NCBI RefSeq assembly: GCF_034190915.1
Contig: NW_026947484.1
Span: 75,099,482 to 75,163,481, forward strand
Source of the DNA: Cavia porcellus
Taxonomy: Eukaryota > Chordata > Mammalia > Rodentia > Caviidae
Direction of reading: 5' to 3'
DNA length: 64,000 bases
Part shown: positions 11,919-23,040 of the stretch, in pieces
Layout: every line of letters starts with the position of its first letter
Numbering within the stretch: position 1 is the first letter of the stretch
The notes under the pieces: generated by a model
The model's input: only the letters and a program-made list of their open reading frames with translations
Databases searched by the model: none
Told to the model about the DNA's origin: nothing
Position numbers and translations under genes: made by a program

Positions 11919-12660
11919 TTTTCAACTCAGTATTTGAAACTCACCTCTTGAGTTGTGGCTCCAGTTCATTATATCTCAATTAAGCGACCCAATGAGATAA
12001 GGAATGGGGAGCCTGAGGCTACCAGGAAGCAACATCACCTTCTTTTGGCCCCTACCTACATGCTGCATACAAGTTCTTCACAACCCCCACCTCACGCTGT
12101 GAGTAATTATGCTCATCCCAGCTTGGTACTGTTGAGTGTCTTTTCTGACACAAGATTTCATTCTGTAAATAGAATGACCTTTCGCTACTGCCTGAGGACT
12201 TTGTTTTGTTCTTTACCATTGTAAGCTCAAAATTACTTAAACCTACTATATCTATACTTAAATAAATGAACAGTTCCAGCAATTGTGGGAAGATAATAGT
12301 GAAAAACATTAAATTGGTGAACTGGGAGTAAGCATTTTGGTTTACTAATTCCTGAGAATCCACTAAAGTGGCACTAAAATGAAAATTTTAAATGCAGAAA
12401 TGCAAAAGGACAGAGAGAAAAGAAGCCAGATACAAAAGTGCACAAGCTTTATGATCCCACGTATCTAAAGTTTTAGAATACCTAGTTTTGGAAGGTAGAG
12501 TATGATTTGGCTCAGAGGTCCAGAGGAAACAAAATTCTATCACAGCACCAGGAAGAGACAGAACACAAAAGGATTTACCTTCACAATCCCCAAACATTCA
12601 GAAATGGGGAGAAATCAGACATCTCTGAAAATGAAAGTAAAACCTAAAATTAAGACAGAC
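11919..12660. other. Intron 2 sequence, no recognised feature
   Basis: AT-rich intronic sequence. No repeat family, exon or RNA gene was recognised. Confidence 0.45.
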
Positions 12661-12664
12661 TGAA

Positions 12665-12985
12665 AGTCTAGTAAAAAAGCAGTTACCAAATGGTACAACC
12701 ACTATGGAAACCACTATAGGCTGTTTCTAATCTTGATAAACATAAAACGCCCCATGAGCCAGCAATTCCACTCTTAAGTATGTACCCAACACCAACTGGT
12801 GCACAAATTGGCAAAGATATAGACAAAAATATTCACAGCAATGTGTCCATAATGGTACAAAATAGAAAAACCCAAATGCCCAAGAAAAGGATAACAGATG
12901 TACAAATTGTAATATATCCACAAAGGAATTAAAAATGAACAACCACTGATATATGTAACAACACACCCAAATCTCAAAAATATTA
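12665..12985 (+). mobile_element. Old L1 (L1M-type) 3' ORF2 fragment
   Basis: GGTACAACCACTATGGAAAC, then a CAGCAATTCCACT segment, AATGTGTCCATAATGGTAC and ATATCCACAAAGGAAT follow the order of the L1 ORF2 C-terminal region and 3' UTR. It is strongly diverged. Confidence 0.7.
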
Positions 12986-12999
12986 CATAATACTGCATC

Positions 13000-13100
13000 A
13001 AGCATGGCAGTACACACCTGTAATCCTAATACTTGGGAGGCTGAGGAAGCAGATGTAAATTTGAACTATGCGGCAAGCTCTTATCTCAAAAAGCAAAAAA
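13000..13100 (+). mobile_element. B1 SINE
   Basis: GCATGGCAGTACACACCTGT, AATCCTAATACTTGGGAGGC and TGAGGAAGCAGATG are B1 landmarks; the copy ends in an A-rich tail. It follows the old L1 fragment directly. Confidence 0.82.
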
Positions 13101-13915
13101 CAAACAGAAAAAAGAAGCAAAACATTATACTCAGTGAAAAAAATCCAGATATAAAAGTGTATATGCTGTATGATTCCATATTCTGTATATGAAGTTCTAG
13201 CACATGTGGAAAATAAAAGTCATACCAGCAGCCACTCTCTGCTATGGTTTCAGAACATTTGAAGGAGCCTCTAAAGGCTGCAACTTCAGCCCCATTAAGG
13301 GGTGGGGCCTCACAGAGTCTACAGTAAGTGGGCGGAGCCTGCAGGAGCACAGCTGGAGCCCTGGCTTGCAGTTTGGCAGTGTGATCTCTTGCTCCCTTCA
13401 CTGCATCTGCTGTGAGAACCTCACAAGAGCATGCAAGTGTTTTCTGATTTCCAGCCACCAGCGCTGAGAGCTAAACATGCCTCTTTCCTTCCTAAGTACA
13501 ATGTAATGCCTCAGGTATTTTATTGTAGTCATCAAAACCAGACGAAAATATCCCTAGAGGGAGGAAAGGGATTTGACTAGGAAGGGCATAGAGTTCATTG
13601 CAGAATGCTGGAAAAGTCATCCACCATGACCTTGGTGATTATTACACAACGTATTACCATAAAAATTTAACAAGCTATGTATTCAAGGTATGTGAATTTT
13701 GCCATCTGTATGCTATTTCTTAAGAGAAAGTCAGAATTCTGGATTATCTAACCACAGTTGTGAACTCAAAAGAAAAATTTTCATTGACTCCCGCTAACAA
13801 TTGAAGGATTTTTCTTTACAAAGGCAAAATTCCACGGAACAGTATCTCCAAAATTTTGAGAGAAAATTCTAACTTGGAATTGTATACTCTGATGAAAATA
13901 TTAATCAAAAATGTT
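13101..13915. other. Intron 2 sequence, no recognised feature
   Basis: A GC-richer patch (about 13290-13380) contains GGGGTGGGGCC and GTGGGCGGAGCC, which resemble GC boxes, but there is no CpG cluster or adjacent exon. Nothing else was recognised. Confidence 0.4.
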
Positions 13916-13934
13916 AAATTAAAATGTTTTTTAC

Positions 13935-14170
13935 AGTTATATAACTTAAAAGGATCTAACTATACAGTAAGTACTTAAATAAAAACAATTTTTAAAATTT
14001 ATTATAAGAAAAGACACATTGCCATTAATACTCCTCAAAACATTCCTCTTTGCTTTGAACATACTTCTTCCACCAATCTGTTTTCCAAAGCAGTTCTGGT
14101 TATCTTCTTTGGTTAAGTCTTTTTCCATGGCTGCCTCAATATCCTGAATCAATTCAAGACATTTACAGCA
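13935..14170 (-). pseudogene. Mariner-like transposase C-terminal relic, minus copy
   Basis: Minus-strand translation gives LIQDIEAAMEKDLTKEDNQN then a CFGK segment. This resembles the IQ-IEAA and KEDFQNCF region near the C-terminus of mammalian mariner transposases. The relic ends in GGCAATGTGTCTTTTCTTAT and AATAAATTTTAAAA, similar to the end of the neighbouring plus copy. It lacks the catalytic DDD core, so it is a fragment only. It points head-to-head towards the plus copy at 14205-14460. Confidence 0.6.
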
Positions 14171-14204
14171 ATTTCTGTGCACTAAAATCAATACAGTGTG
14201 TCCT

Positions 14205-14460
14205 CATTCACCTTATTCACTGGATTTGGCACTACAACTTCCAGCTCTTCCCCAAAGTCAAAATGGTTATGAAACGTAAATATTTTGAATCAATTCAGGA
14301 CAACAGCACAACTTAAGACATTCAGGAAAAAGGATTTCCAGAGCTGCTTCCCAAAATGGTAAGAACAATAGAATAAATGTGTTCAAAACGGGTAGGGGGT
14401 AGGAGGGCAGGGGGGTTCATGGCAGTATGTCTTTTACTTTAATAAATTTTTAAAATTTAA
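14205..14460 (+). pseudogene. Mariner-like transposase C-terminal relic, plus copy
   Basis: Plus-strand sequence reads YSLDLA (from TATTCACTGGATTTGGCACT), which resembles the YSPDLAP motif around the third catalytic aspartate of mariner transposases. In shifted frames FPKVKMVMKRKYFESIQD and a degraded DFQSCF segment follow. The 3' end (GGCAGTATGTCTTTTACTTT, AATAAATTTTTAAAA) parallels the minus copy. It is frameshifted and dead. Confidence 0.6.
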
Positions 14461-14465
14461 ATATT

Positions 14466-15160
14466 CGTTGCATATTTTCATCTTGCCTGGTATACTCTCT
14501 CATAGGTCCTTTTTTAAGAAAGTTACTAGAGGCTGCCCCATAAAATGTGAGGGGAGTTCAGCAAAAAATAATTTATGGAATCTAGGAAACAGGGTTCCAA
14601 CTTCAGAAAAAGGAAAAGGGAAATGCCAGGGTAATGATGAAACTGTGATAAAGGTAACAGCTGACAGTCAAGGCCTAATGGACAACTGAAATTTGCATTA
14701 ATGACAAAAACAGAAAAGCTAAGGGAGGAAAAGATTACTGTTAACTTGGAAGAAAATGAAGTTGCAGGAAAGAAAAAGCAATCCTACTATAAACAAAACT
14801 AAGGTTGAAAATGGCCCTGACCAAAATCATTATACAACTATAACGAGGAGAACATCAAAGATATTATAGGGGGTGTGCAAAGTGGAAAGTATCATCAGAG
14901 ATAAAGATATCCTAAAGGCCTACAGTGCCACACACTGAAAAATCAGGAAACAAGGTCAGCACTTTATTTACAAATACGAAAACAAATACCAAAAGAATGG
15001 CTAAAGTGGCCACCTTTGAAGAGGTGATAAAAAAAAAACTAGGTATTTCTTATTAAAACCAATAGCACTAGTTGACCCTTTAAAGTGTATGCATGCATAA
15101 CTCTGATAAAAATGATAACTAAATTTAAAGCATAAAAGTAAACAAAAGACATGAATCAGA
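14466..15160. other. Intron 2 sequence, no recognised feature
   Basis: AT-rich, without recognised repeats or coding content. Confidence 0.45.
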
Positions 15161-15164
15161 GTCA

Positions 15165-15340
15165 GATGAATGTGTGTTTTTCATTTATTAGCGGAGGTAA
15201 ATTAATGTCTCTGCGTCTCATTTATTTACTTATAAAATAGTCATACCTACCTCAAAAGGCTGCAGAACGGCACAGCAACAAAATAACATCTGTGAAACCA
15301 TCCACACAGTACGTGACACACAGAAGACAATTAAATTGTC
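15165..15340 (+). repeat. MIR-like SINE, ancient
   Basis: The order of AATGTCTCTGCGTCTCATTT, TATAAAATAGTCATACCTAC and CTCAAAAGGCTGC matches the 3' half of a plus-strand MIR (Pol III SINE, tRNA-derived). It is diverged. Confidence 0.45.
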
Positions 15341-16915
15341 TCCTCTCAATAAATGCACCTGTCAAGCCTTTAACAAATCGGGACACCCCCGGCCCGCTCT
15401 GCCTGCGCATCCCTCCAGAGCAGTGCTTCGTGCCTTTCATCTCATGCTTGGATCCACCCTGTTCAGCCTGCAGCCACCCTGCTGTCCCAGGTCCCCAGGT
15501 GGACGTGGCTGCACACAGCCTTCCCCTCCGCGAGCCGCCATGACACCCGCCGGGTGTCACAGGTAGAACCCTTGCCCAGAGATGCTTCACTAATGCTCTT
15601 AAAAGTACCTTAATCTTCATGTGCAGTGAGTGCTCTTCTTTATCCTGTCACAAGTAACACGTTTCCCCCAACTGTTACCAATGAATTTGTGGCTATGTCT
15701 GTGTTATCATTTAAATAGCAGCAGCTTGCAAAATTCTTTCCTGTGAGGAGAAATGTTTTAAAAAGCAAAACTTTTCATTTAAAGGATACTACCGCTGCCT
15801 CAGACTCTTTGTCATTTAATTTCCCATGAAAATCTCATTGGTACTCATGAAATCACTCTGCTCTGGTTTTCCCAAATGGAGCTTCTGGAAAAGTGGATAA
15901 AAGCGATAAAAAATAAGCTTTTCTCTAGTGGGGTAAAAATTCTGAACGAAGGACACAATAACATAAGTGTGGTAAGTGAGTGAACTAATCAATCAGTGAA
16001 AACAATTATGCTGTTTGGTGAACACCCTATCCAGGAATCCTAGCTTCTTACTATCACGGTGGAGCCCAGCCAGCGGGGCCTCAGACTCTCTCGGGCACAT
16101 GAAAGCAGCTACCACCGTCCCTGTGGGGGAAAGAGGATGCCAAGGGCTGCTCATGAGCACGGGACACAGCTCTGAGAGTTAAACACACTCACAGCCCGAG
16201 TTGTGCACACACCTCAGAGGCACTTTCAAGCTTCCTTGCTTGTGACAAGTGAAGCGCTCTACCATGGGCTCCTTTCCCATGTTCTCTTCTGGAGGCCCCG
16301 AGATCCCTCTTGCAGCACTTTTTGTTGTTCCTCAGAGAAGAGACTTTTCTCATGAGGCCAGGAACCAGGCTAGCAAGCAGCATTGCCTACAGTGTGTGTC
16401 TGGCTCTGCAACTGCTTGATTCAACTTGGATGATTCTATTGATCATTTCCCGAGGTCCCTAAACTAGCAGCTTTTCCTCAGGATGCATCTAAGGAGCGGG
16501 AAGATGGATCCTAAAAGAAACAGTTGATCAGCTGTCCCTGGAGACAAGGTGAACAGGCCAGGAACCAGGTCTGCAATGGCCCTTGGGAATAAGCTGGTAA
16601 AAGTTAATTTGGATTTGAAGACAGGAGAGGCAGCCAAAAGTTATGGTTCTAGAAACTTCATGGTCCTTCCTCAATTATTCTTCTGTGCTTCCCTGGCTTT
16701 CTTTCTTTTCCTAGTTCTGGTCCTGCTCCACTGCTTTATGTTCCTCAAAGTTCAGCAAGTTAAAGTTCATAAAATCTGAATTCGCAGTCGGAACGATCAA
16801 AAGTCTGGGTGGAATCTACTGACCAGAGTTCAACAGTTCCCACAGACAACTGCCATCCGTCCTCCCCTCTCAGTGCTCAATGCTGTGATGCGGTCCCTTG
16901 CAAAAGAGATGAGAG
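15341..16915. other. Intron 2 sequence, GC-richer block and unique sequence
   Basis: About 15380-15560 is GC-rich and contains a near-perfect hairpin (15541-15559). Short open frames on both strands here show no recognised domain and no splice-flanked exon. 15600-16915 is unique intronic sequence. Confidence 0.4.
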
Positions 16916-16917
16916 AC

Positions 16918-17160
16918 ATTTGAAATACTTTGCTAAGCCAGACACAGACAAACAAGCATTGTGTGATTCCACAAATATGCAGTATCTAAATAGGCAGATT
17001 CATAGGGACAGAAAACAATACATGACTGCCAGGGACTTGAAAGGAAAGGAAAATAGGAAGTTGTTACTCAAGGCGTGTGGGGCTTGTTTGGGATGATGCA
17101 AAAGTTATAGAAATGGATAGTGTTGATCATTGCCCAACTTCGTGAACGTACTTAACGTCT
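16918..17160 (+). mobile_element. Old L1 3' UTR fragment
   Basis: TGTGTGATTCCACAAATATG, AGATTCATAGGGACAGAAAA and a late AAATGGATAGTGTTGATCAT match the order of L1M 3'-end landmarks. Confidence 0.7.
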
Positions 17161-17179
17161 CTGAGTGTAAAAAGCCACT

Positions 17180-17365
17180 ACAACTGGGCACAGAAGTACA
17201 TGTCTATAATCCTAGCACTCCAGACAGCTGAAGCAAGAAGGTTCCAAATTCAAGCTCAGCTTGGGCCACAAAGACCCCATCTCAAAATAAAACAAAAATA
17301 AAAAGGGCTGCGGATATAGTTCAGTGCATAGACCTTGACTTCAATACTCAGTACCAGGAGGGAAA
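17180..17365 (+). mobile_element. B1-dID dimeric SINE
   Basis: A B1-like half (GGGCACAGAAGTACATGTCT, AATCCTAGCACTCCAGACAG) is joined through CTCAAAATAAAAC-type sequence to an ID-like half (GGGCTGCGGATATAGTTCAG) and an A-rich end. This head-to-tail order is that of the B1-dID dimer known from several non-murid rodent families. Confidence 0.8.
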
Positions 17366-17499
17366 AAAACCACTGCATCATATTCTCACAAATGATTGAA
17401 ATGATAAATTTCACATTATATATATTTATCACAATTTAAAATATTGCATTTTCTCAGTTGTCCTAAAAATTTTTCTATAACTTTTCTTAATCAAAAACT

Positions 17500-17690
17500 T
17501 TATACAGGGCACATGGCTGTAATCTCAGCTATTCAGGAGACTGAGGGATAAAAATTATAAAGTGGTAACTTGGTGAGACAGAGCCTGTCTCAAAATAAAA
17601 AATAAAAAGGGGTAGGGGTGTAATTCAATGGTAAAGCACCCCTGGGTTTGATCTTCAGTACTATTTTTTTTAAAAAAAGGAAAAAAGAAA
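17500..17690 (+). mobile_element. B1-dID dimeric SINE
   Basis: A second dimer, with CATGGCTGTAATCTCAGCTA and GAGACTGAGGGATAAAAATT in the B1 half and GGTGTAATTCAATGGTAAAG in the ID half, ends in an A-rich tail near 17690. Confidence 0.78.
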
Positions 17691-17712
17691 GAAAACAGAA
17701 AAGACCCTTTAT

Positions 17713-17823
17713 GGCCTGGGGATGTAGCTCAGCAGTAGAGCGCTTGCCTAGTATTTCAGGTTCTGGATGCAGTCCTGAGAACTACAACACACACACACAC
17801 ACACACAGAAACACACACACACA
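17713..17823 (+). mobile_element. ID SINE ending in a CA microsatellite
   Basis: GCCTGGGGATGTAGCTCAGC and AGAGCGCTTGCCTAG give the ID head of the classical rodent type. The B box is degraded (TGGATGCAGTCCTG), and the tail is replaced by (AC)n with one interruption (about 17788-17822). Confidence 0.8.
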
Positions 17824-18297
17824 TCCTTTCTGTAATATAACTTGGCCACATGTCTATATGTATAAGTTTATAGCTTGATGTAGTTATCAAAAAGTGACTA
17901 TCCCTATAATAATTTAACTTTTAAAAAATAGTATACAGTCAAGATTTACTTATTGCACTGTATTATTTAATATCTTTAGTCTTCTCTACCCTAGAATAAT
18001 ATATGCTTCTTTTTTCCTTTAATCTAGAAGCTGATTTTGTGAAGAGATGAGGCCAATTGGTTTGTATGGTGTTACTGTTCTTATTTCATGTGAAAAATTT
18101 CAAATATACCCCAAAGCTGTGAGGGATACAACAAACCCCACATAAGCATGGCCCAGGTACAGTGAACAAGCCACTCCTACAGTTGTCTCATTCGGACTCC
18201 TGATCATGCCCCTTTTCAGGTGGGATGCAGTCTTAGTCTCTAAGCAGCAGCTTTCCCTCTCAGACAACTCTACAGTGTAATCAGACATGCATGAGCA
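17824..18297. other. Intron 2 sequence, no recognised feature
   Basis: AT-rich unique sequence between an ID SINE and a MIR; nothing recognised. Confidence 0.45.
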
Positions 18298-18420
18298 TGG
18301 TGATTAAGAATGTCAATTTAGAGACAGACCAACTGAGACTATGGCCCAGCTGACACTACTAGCCATATAACCATGAGTAAATCATTTAACCTCAGAATGA
18401 GGATACCAATAGTATTTTAT
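18298..18420 (+). repeat. MIR SINE, ancient
   Basis: ATGGTGATTAAGA, GACCAACTGAGAC, then GAGTAAATCATTTAACCTCA and AATGAGGATACCAATAGTA follow the MIR order (AGTTACTTAACCTC-like core). It is truncated by the L1 copy C insertion. Confidence 0.65.
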
Positions 18421-18709
18421 AGAACTAGTGGATTATGAAGAAGTAATTGAAAACCTATCAACAAAGAAAAGCTCAAGCCCTGATGGATTCACTGCTGAAC
18501 TCTATAAGGAATTCAGACAAGACCTAACACTACTCCTTCTCACTCTTTAATGAAATTGAAAGGGAAACAATACTCCCAAATTCATTCCTGAAAGCAAGCA
18601 TTACTCTGATACCAAAACCAGAGAAGGATCCAAGTAAGAAAGAAAAGTATAGGCCAATCTTCCTAATGAATACAGATGTGAAAATCCTCAGTAAGATACT
18701 GGAAAACAG

Positions 18710-18822
18710 GGGGCTGGGGATTTAGCTCAGCAGCATAAGCACCTGCCTTGCAAGCAGGCTGTCGTGAGTTCGATCCCTGGTACTGATAAAAAGGAAAAAG
18801 ACAAAAAAAAAAAAAAAAAAAA
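18710..18822 (+). mobile_element. ID-type SINE, young subfamily
   Basis: GGGGCTGGGGATTTAGCTCA head and GATAAAAAGGAAAAAGAC tail. An identical target duplication AAGATACTGGAAAACAG flanks it (18693-18709 and 18823-18839), so the insertion into L1 copy C is recent. Confidence 0.95.
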
Positions 18823-19010
18823 AAGATACTGGAAAACAGAATATAGCAAATCATCAAGAAGATTACACACTATGATCAAGTGGAATTCATCCCAGGGATG
18901 CAGGAAGGGTTCAACATATGTAAATCAATAACTGTAATACACTATAGTAACAGAGTCAAGGTCAAAAATCATATGATCATTTCAATAGATGCAGAAAAAG
19001 CTTTTGACAA

Positions 19011-19117
19011 GGGGCTGGAGGTTTAGCTCAGCGGCATAAGCACCTGCCTTGCAAGCAGGTGGTCGTGAGTTCGATCCCCGGTACCGATAAAAATGAAAAA
19101 GACCAAAAAAAAAAAAA
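19011..19117 (+). mobile_element. ID-type SINE, young subfamily
   Basis: Full ID unit with tail GGTACCGATAAAAATGAAAA. The duplication AAAAAGCTTTTGACAA (about 18995-19010) recurs at about 19118-19133, inside L1 copy C. Confidence 0.95.
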
Positions 19118-21825
19118 AAAAAGCTTTTGACAAAGTCCAGAATCCATTCATAATTTAAAAAAAAAAAACCCTATAGAAAACTAGAATACATGGTCTTTAT
19201 CTCAATCTGATAAAAGCTATCTATGACAAACCAATAGCCAACATCATACTAAATGGACAAAAACTGAAAGCTTTCACTCTAGAATCAAGAACAAGACAAG
19301 GATGTCCAATGACTCCACTCTTATTCAACAGACCTGGAAACCAGCCACAACAATTAGACAAGAGAAACGAATAAAAGGAATAAAGATACGAAAGGAAAAA
19401 ATTAAACTATCATTATTTGCAGATGACATGATACACTACACAGAAGACCCCAAAAACTCCACTAAAAAACTGGTAGATTTATAAGAAAATTCAGTAGCAT
19501 AGCTGGATACAAAAATCAATAGCCTTCCTGTACACAAATAACAAACTCGCTGAGACAGAAATCAAGGAAACACACCTTTTACAATAGCATCCTCAAAAAT
19601 GAAATACCTAGGAATCAATGTAATAAAGGATGTAAAAGATCTCTATGTTAAAAAGCACAGTACTCTGAAAAAGGAGATTAAAGAGGATATTAGAAAATGG
19701 AGAGATATCCCATGCTCTTGGATAGGAAGAATCAATATAGTGAAAATGGCCACTCTTCCAAAACTGTTATACAGATTCAATGCAATCTAATCAAAATTCC
19801 AATAACTTATCTTGCAGACTCAGAGAAAACAATCCTAAAATTCATCTGGAACCAGAAGAGACCCAGAATAGCAAAGGTAATCCTGGGCAACAAAGACAAG
19901 ACAGGAGGTATTCACAATCCCTGACTTGAAATTATGCTATAAAGCTACTGTGATTTTTAAGGAAAAAAAAAAAAAACTGTGCAAAAAAAAAAAAAAAAAC
20001 AGAGCCAAAGATTAAAATTGGACCCATATCTTTCACCATGCACTAAACCAAATTTGAAATGGATCAAGGATCTAAATATTAAAACAGAAACATTAAATCT
20101 GGTGGAAGACAGAATAAGTAAAACTCTTGAAGACACTAGTGTAGGCAAAGATTTTATGCATAAAACCTCAATCGCACAGGAACTGTCACAAAGAATCAAC
20201 AACTGGGATCTTATTCTATTAAAAAGCTTTTGCACAGCAAAAAGAAACCACCAACAGAGGGAAGAGATAGCTCACAATGTGAGACAAAATGTTTGCCAGC
20301 TGTTCCTCAAAGGATTATTATTGAGAACATATAAAGAACTTCAAAAAATCAGTCCTCCCAAATTTAAAGACCTAACCCAAAAACGGGTGGCTGAGATGAA
20401 TACAAACTCTCAGATGAAGAAATACAAACATCATATAAATATGTGAAAAAATGTTCAATGTTACTGGTCATTTGAGAGATGCAAATTAAAACAGCACTGA
20501 GATTCCACCCCACTCCAGAAAGAATAGCAATTATCAAGAAATCAACCAATAATAAATGTTGGAGGAACTTCAGGGGAAAAAGGAACGCTTCATTACTGTT
20601 GATGGGAGTGTAACTAGTGCAACCACTATGGAAATCAGTGTGGAGGTTCTTCAAAAACTAGGACTGAAGGCCCCATTTGATCCAGCTATTTTCCTTCTGG
20701 GTATCTTTCTAGAAGAATTAAAAACATCACACCACAGCAATATATGCACACCCATGTTTATAACAGCACAATTTGTAATAGTTAGATCTTGGAAGCAACC
20801 TAAATCAACATCAACCGAGGAATGAATAAAAAAGACATAATATTTTTATACAACAGAATACTACTCAGCCATAAAAAGGATAAACGTGAGACTTTTATAG
20901 GCAAATGGATGCAACTTGAGATTATACTCATGAGTGAAATAAATCAGATATGCATGTGTAAACACTGTATTGTCTCACTAGCATAAGAAGCTGAAGAAAA
21001 TATATACATAAAAGACAGTTAAGACAGTCATACTATTGATTTTTCTGAGCTCACTGAAGAGAAAGGTTTGTGCTAGAATTGTTTGGAGGATTAAATACAG
21101 GTGTCTTGTACCCTGAGTAACTGATTTGAAGATAACAATGTACAATGTATACACAATTGCTACTCCCTAATTGTTGTGTTTTGAAATTTTTATTTTTTTC
21201 TCTTTAAAATAAAAAAAGAATTAGTAGATTATTACATGTGTCTCATCTATGTGTTGTTCTATTGTTATTGTTGTTATTAGCATTGTAAATATTACAAATT
21301 ACTAACACAGTTCTTCAGTCATCAGCAAAAAGAATCAGTAGACATTCAAAAATCTGATAATACAACAAAGAAAAAGAAAGGTGTCAACCAGAACTAATCA
21401 CCCCGAAGGAGAAAACAGATAACCTAGAGGATGGAAAAGAAAAATGTTATTAATTAATATGTACTTTCAAAGAAAGAGAAAAATGTAGTATACATAAAAC
21501 AAGAATAGTTACTATAAAAAAGGATAAACTGGAACTCAAAAAAAGTGCCTGATAATTAATATATAAAATTGTTAAAATAAATACTACAATAAAATGACCA
21601 AAGCAAAAATTAAGAAAATACCTAAGACAGAATTAAAAAGACAAAGAAATGTTTAAACTTTAAGGTTAAGAAACACAGAAGTTCAATCTAAGACATCCAA
21701 CATCTGGTTAGACATTCTAGAAAGAAAGAATGGAGCAAATAGTGGGAAGGAAATAAGGAAATAGTGAGGAAAATTCTCAGCATAAAAGAAAGACATATTT
21801 TCAAATTTTAAAAGTTTCCTAAAGT

Positions 21826-22020
21826 CAGATGACGCATGCCTACAACCTCAGCACTTTGGGAGGCTGAGGCACAAAGATCATAAATTATAGTTCAGTCAGG
21901 GCAATCCAGTGACTTGGTGAGATCTTGTCTCAAAATAAAAAATGCCTGGGGAGATAGCACAGTGCAAAGGCCCTGGGTTCAGTTCCCAGCATTGGGGGAG
22001 AGGGGGGAACAACCTTACTA
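21826..22020 (+). mobile_element. B1-dID dimeric SINE
   Basis: A clear dimer: GCACTTTGGGAGGCTGAGGC in the B1 half, TCTCAAAATAAAAAATGC in the linker, and CCTGGGGAGATAGCACAGTG then GGGTTCAGTTCCCAGC in the ID half. Confidence 0.88.
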
Positions 22021-22189
22021 AATATTTAAAAAGGTAAAGGAAAAAATGTGTGGTCATGCAGCTTCAAAAGATCACCAGGAAAACTATCTGAAACTTGAAA
22101 ATAAGCAAAAGAGATTATTGGCTGTTCTATTTATTCATTCATCTAATTGGTTACTTTACTTTTTTTATTTCTTTTTTTTCTTTTTCTTC

Positions 22190-22297
22190 TTTGACAGGAT
22201 CCTTCTATGTAGTTCAGGCTGGCCTGGAATTTGCAGCAGTCTCCTGCTTCTGTCTACTGAGTACTGGAATTACAGGTATCACCACCACACCCAGGTA
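22190..22297 (-). mobile_element. B1 SINE
   Basis: Reverse B1: GTAGTTCAGGCTGGCCTGGA, CTGAGTACTGGAATTACAGG and CACCACACCCAG, preceded on this strand by a T-rich run that is the tail. Confidence 0.88.
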
Positions 22298-23040
22298 TTT
22301 TATAATTCTGTAAGGACAAGTTCACATTGTAGATTTAGTGTCAGTGGAAATAAAAATAAGTTCTGTCCAATGGGACAGAAAACTTAAGAAGTTACAGTAC
22401 AGGGCCTTTTTATTTTTTTAATTAACTAGTTTTATGTCTCCCTGTGTTCTTCTCCTAACGTTGTCCATGAATATTCATGTTCTCAAGTGATCTTTGAATT
22501 AATGTTTCCTCATTAAACACATGCTCATTGTATACTTGACTGAGACTCATAATTTTTATTTTTGAAAATCAATTAGTATCAAGGTTTTTAAAAAAATCTA
22601 AAATTTCCATATAAAACAAAAAGGGTCATTTGTTAAGAAATGAAAATCAGATCAGTATGGAGCTTCTCATCCATGAGAAAAAGGATCAAGCAATGACTTC
22701 AAATTATAGAAGAAAAATTATTTTTGAATCCAGAATTCCATATCCAGTCAAGCCATCACTCAAGTGGGAAGTCAAAAACAAGGATTCATTAAGATATTCC
22801 AATACTAAAAGACTCTCTTCCCTTAGTATCTTCAGAAAATTATAGAAAAAATAACCCATAAGATCTAAGAAACAATCTATCTAAGAATACAAAGAAAAGA
22901 AATATTCTGATGACATCTCTGCAGCAGGACTAGAAATCAGTTAAGAACAGGAAGTTAATGATCTCAGTAAAAAAAAATCTAAAAAGAAAAGTAAAACAAC
23001 ACACAGAAAGGGTATAATCAAGAAACTAGACATATAAAGT

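Larger units (their letters stand above)
18436..21216 (+). mobile_element. LINE-1 copy C, 5'-truncated, with two young ID insertions
   Basis: It starts in the reverse-transcriptase region of ORF2 (GAAGAAGTAATTGAAAACCT) and reads through a FADD box ([17 protein letters not shown], about 19410-19460) to the 3' UTR and AAATAAAAAAAG tail. The target duplication is AGAACTAGTGGATTA (18421-18435) against AGAATTAGTAGATTA (21217-21231). Frames are broken by stops, small indels and two SINEs. The 3' UTR ends with the motif close to AATGTACAATGTATACACAA and TTTTGAAATT, shared with copies D and E but not A and B. It lies antisense to ENTREP1. Confidence 0.94.
21340..23040 (+). mobile_element. Old HAL1/L1 ORF1-type fossil
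   Basis: ATCCAACATCTGGTTAGACA, GAATGGAGCAAATAGTGGGA, and further on GAATCCAGAATTCCATATCC followed by GTCAAGCCATCACTCAAGTG have the order of the ORF1 C-terminal region of old L1/HAL1 elements. It is too diverged for an open frame. A B1-dID (21826-22020) and a reverse B1 (22190-22297) interrupt it. Confidence 0.45.

Noticed and set aside
17788..17823. A CRISPR-like or regulatory interpretation of the short repeats
   Set aside because: It is a plain CA microsatellite at a SINE tail. No spaced direct repeats of CRISPR type occur in this eukaryotic window.
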